A stretch of 64,000 nucleotides of DNA from Marinifilum sp965230805 (GTDB lineage Bacteria; Bacteroidota; Bacteroidia; Bacteroidales; Marinifilaceae): the NCBI RefSeq assembly GCF_965230805.1, contig NZ_OZ246019.1, positions 868,001 through 932,000 on the forward strand, written 5' to 3'. Positions within the stretch are counted from its first letter, which is position 1; each line of letters begins with the position of its first letter. A model generated the notes under the pieces. It was given only the letters and a program-made list of their open reading frames with translations, did no database searches and was not told the origin of the DNA. The translations under genes and the position numbers were made by a program. Positions 63,025 to 64,000 of this stretch are shown here, piece by piece.

Positions 63025-63056
63025 ATAAAAAACAGGCTCCTAAATTTAGAAGCCTG
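63025..63056 (-). terminator. Terminator of folD
   Basis: CAGGCT / AGCCTG stem with an AT-rich loop followed by a T run on the minus strand, 29 bp past the stop codon. A competing stem TTAGGAGC / GCTCCTAA overlaps it. Confidence 0.75.
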
Positions 63057-63084
63057 CTTGAATAATATTGTTATATCAGAAAAT

Positions 63085-63966
63085 CTATTTGTAAATCTCT
63101 TTTTTACTTGCCAATAGAGTGTTTTGAAGCAATGAAACAATTGTCATTGATCCAACACCACCTGGAACAGGAGTAATAAATGATGCTTTAGGTGCTACCT
63201 CATCGAAGTTTACATCTCCTTTCAATTTCCATCCCGACTTGGTTTTATCAGACTTCACACGGTGGATACCTACATCAATAATTACAGCACCTTCTTTCAC
63301 CATATCACCGGTAAGGAATTCCATCATACCTAAAGCCACAATTACGATATCCGCTTGACGGGTAATTTCTGCAATATTTTTGGTTCTGCTGTGACACAAA
63401 GTAACGGTGCAATCGCCATAAGCGGCTTTGCGCGACATTAGCACACTCATTGGTGTACCAACAATATTCGAACGACCAATTACCACACAGTTTTTACCTG
63501 ATGTTTCAACATTGTAACGCTTCAGCAACTCAACGATACCTGCTGGTGTTGCAGGAAGGTAAGTTGGAAGACTAGCTACCATTTTACCTACGTTCATTGG
63601 GTGGAATCCATCAACATCTTTTTCGGGACGAATGGTTTCAATCACCTTAGTTTCAGAAATGTGCTTTGGAAGTGGCAACTGAACAATCAAACCGTCGATG
63701 TTATCGTTGTTGTTTACCTTACGGATTTCTTCTAAAAGTTGCTCTTCCGTAATGTCATCCTCGAAACGAAATTCTGAAGATTCGAAACCTACCGCATGAC
63801 AAGCTTTCACTTTAGCTGCAACGTAAGTTTCGCTTGCACCATCGTGTCCAACAATCATAGCAGCAAGATGTGGTGTTTTTCCACCTGCTTTTTTAATTTG
63901 TTCTACTTCGGCTGCAATTTCCTGCTTCACCTCGTTCGAAATTTTTTTCCCGTCGATTAATTCCAT
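63085..63966 (-). CDS. folD: Methylenetetrahydrofolate dehydrogenase/cyclohydrolase
   Basis: 293 residues. Catalytic Y-V-A-A-K (Y and K), D-G-L-I-V-Q-L-P-L-P, NADP-binding G-R-S-N-I-V-G-T-P and the C-terminal P-V-P-G-G-V-G-S-M-T-I are all present. It interconverts 5,10-methylene-, methenyl- and 10-formyl-tetrahydrofolate in one-carbon metabolism. Start at the ATG at 63966 gives the usual M-E-L-I-D-G-K-K-I-S. Complete within the window. Confidence 0.96.
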   Translation of the reverse strand: MELIDGKKISNEVKQEIAAEVEQIKKAGGKTPHLAAMIVGHDGASETYVAAKVKACHAVGFESSEFRFEDDITEEQLLEEIRKVNNNDNIDGLIVQLPLPKHISETKVIETIRPEKDVDGFHPMNVGKMVASLPTYLPATPAGIVELLKRYNVETSGKNCVVIGRSNIVGTPMSVLMSRKAAYGDCTVTLCHSRTKNIAEITRQADIVIVALGMMEFLTGDMVKEGAVIIDVGIHRVKSDKTKSGWKLKGDVNFDEVAPKASFITPVPGGVGSMTIVSLLQNTLLASKKEIYK

Positions 63967-64000
63967 GTCTGTTAGCTTTGTTGTTAATGTTAGTTCGATC

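Overview
The window is a 64 kb AT-rich stretch of a Bacteroidota chromosome. The signs are a short primary sigma factor without region 1.1, signal peptides ending in A-Q, few Shine-Dalgarno sequences, TTG and GTG starts, a TPR-protein/outer-membrane-barrel operon and many secreted or lipoprotein gene products. The gene set (hydroxyproline dehydratase glycyl-radical enzyme with its activase, hybrid cluster protein, carboxyltransferase of the oxaloacetate decarboxylase type) suggests an anaerobe or facultative anaerobe, perhaps of the Marinilabiliales/Marinifilaceae kind; that placement is inference. No rRNA, tRNA or CRISPR array was seen.

Layout. 1-2.1 kb: 3' part of a secreted protein with EF-hand-like loops, a broken histidine kinase, a mini-element and a 22-bp tandem array. 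2.2-12.5 kb: a doubled carboxyltransferase, a CvfB-type RNA-binding protein, a C69 dipeptidase, a Cache histidine kinase and an ABC-F ATPase. 12.5-16.7 kb: a 23-bp array, a citrate synthase remnant, a DoxX-like protein, a coiled-coil lipoprotein, a phosphoesterase and a 267-bp mobile element. 16.7-22 kb: a thioredoxin-fold protein, threonine aldolase, MurB, MltG and an M14 carboxypeptidase. 22-26.1 kb is the most accessory part: an unknown gene pair, a REP-associated IS200-like transposase with palindromes, a transglutaminase-like protein, a 21-bp array and a second 267-bp element. 26.1-46 kb: housekeeping and stress genes (NdpA, esterase, PepSY protein, Hcp, HAD phosphatase, nuclease-fold lipoprotein, UvrB, RpoD, DegP/Q, DapF, hybrid kinase, LOG protein, third 267-bp element, GyrB). 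46-57 kb: envelope genes (TPR/barrel operon, FtsE, rhomboid, M48 lipoprotein, YyaL-type protein). 57-64 kb: the hypD-hypE pair, a CIA30 protein, a CPBP protease, a small membrane protein, a fifth array and FolD.

Two systems cut across the gene content. (1) A non-autonomous transposon-like family: three 267-bp copies with about 23-bp terminal inverted repeats, strong internal hairpins and 4-5 bp AT-rich target duplications, plus a 73-bp deletion form, a 17-bp scar still flanked by the duplication, and a solo terminal repeat. Copies sit at gene ends and in one case supply a stop codon. (2) Five intergenic tandem arrays, unrelated in sequence but all with a 20-23 bp period, one with inverted units. 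Neither is explained by the protein-coding genes.

Functionally, hypD/hypE would convert trans-4-hydroxy-L-proline to pyrroline-5-carboxylate. Hcp has a dyad typical of the HcpR nitrosative-stress regulator. The TPR/barrel pair, MltG, MurB, DapF, FtsE, rhomboid and M48 genes serve the cell envelope.
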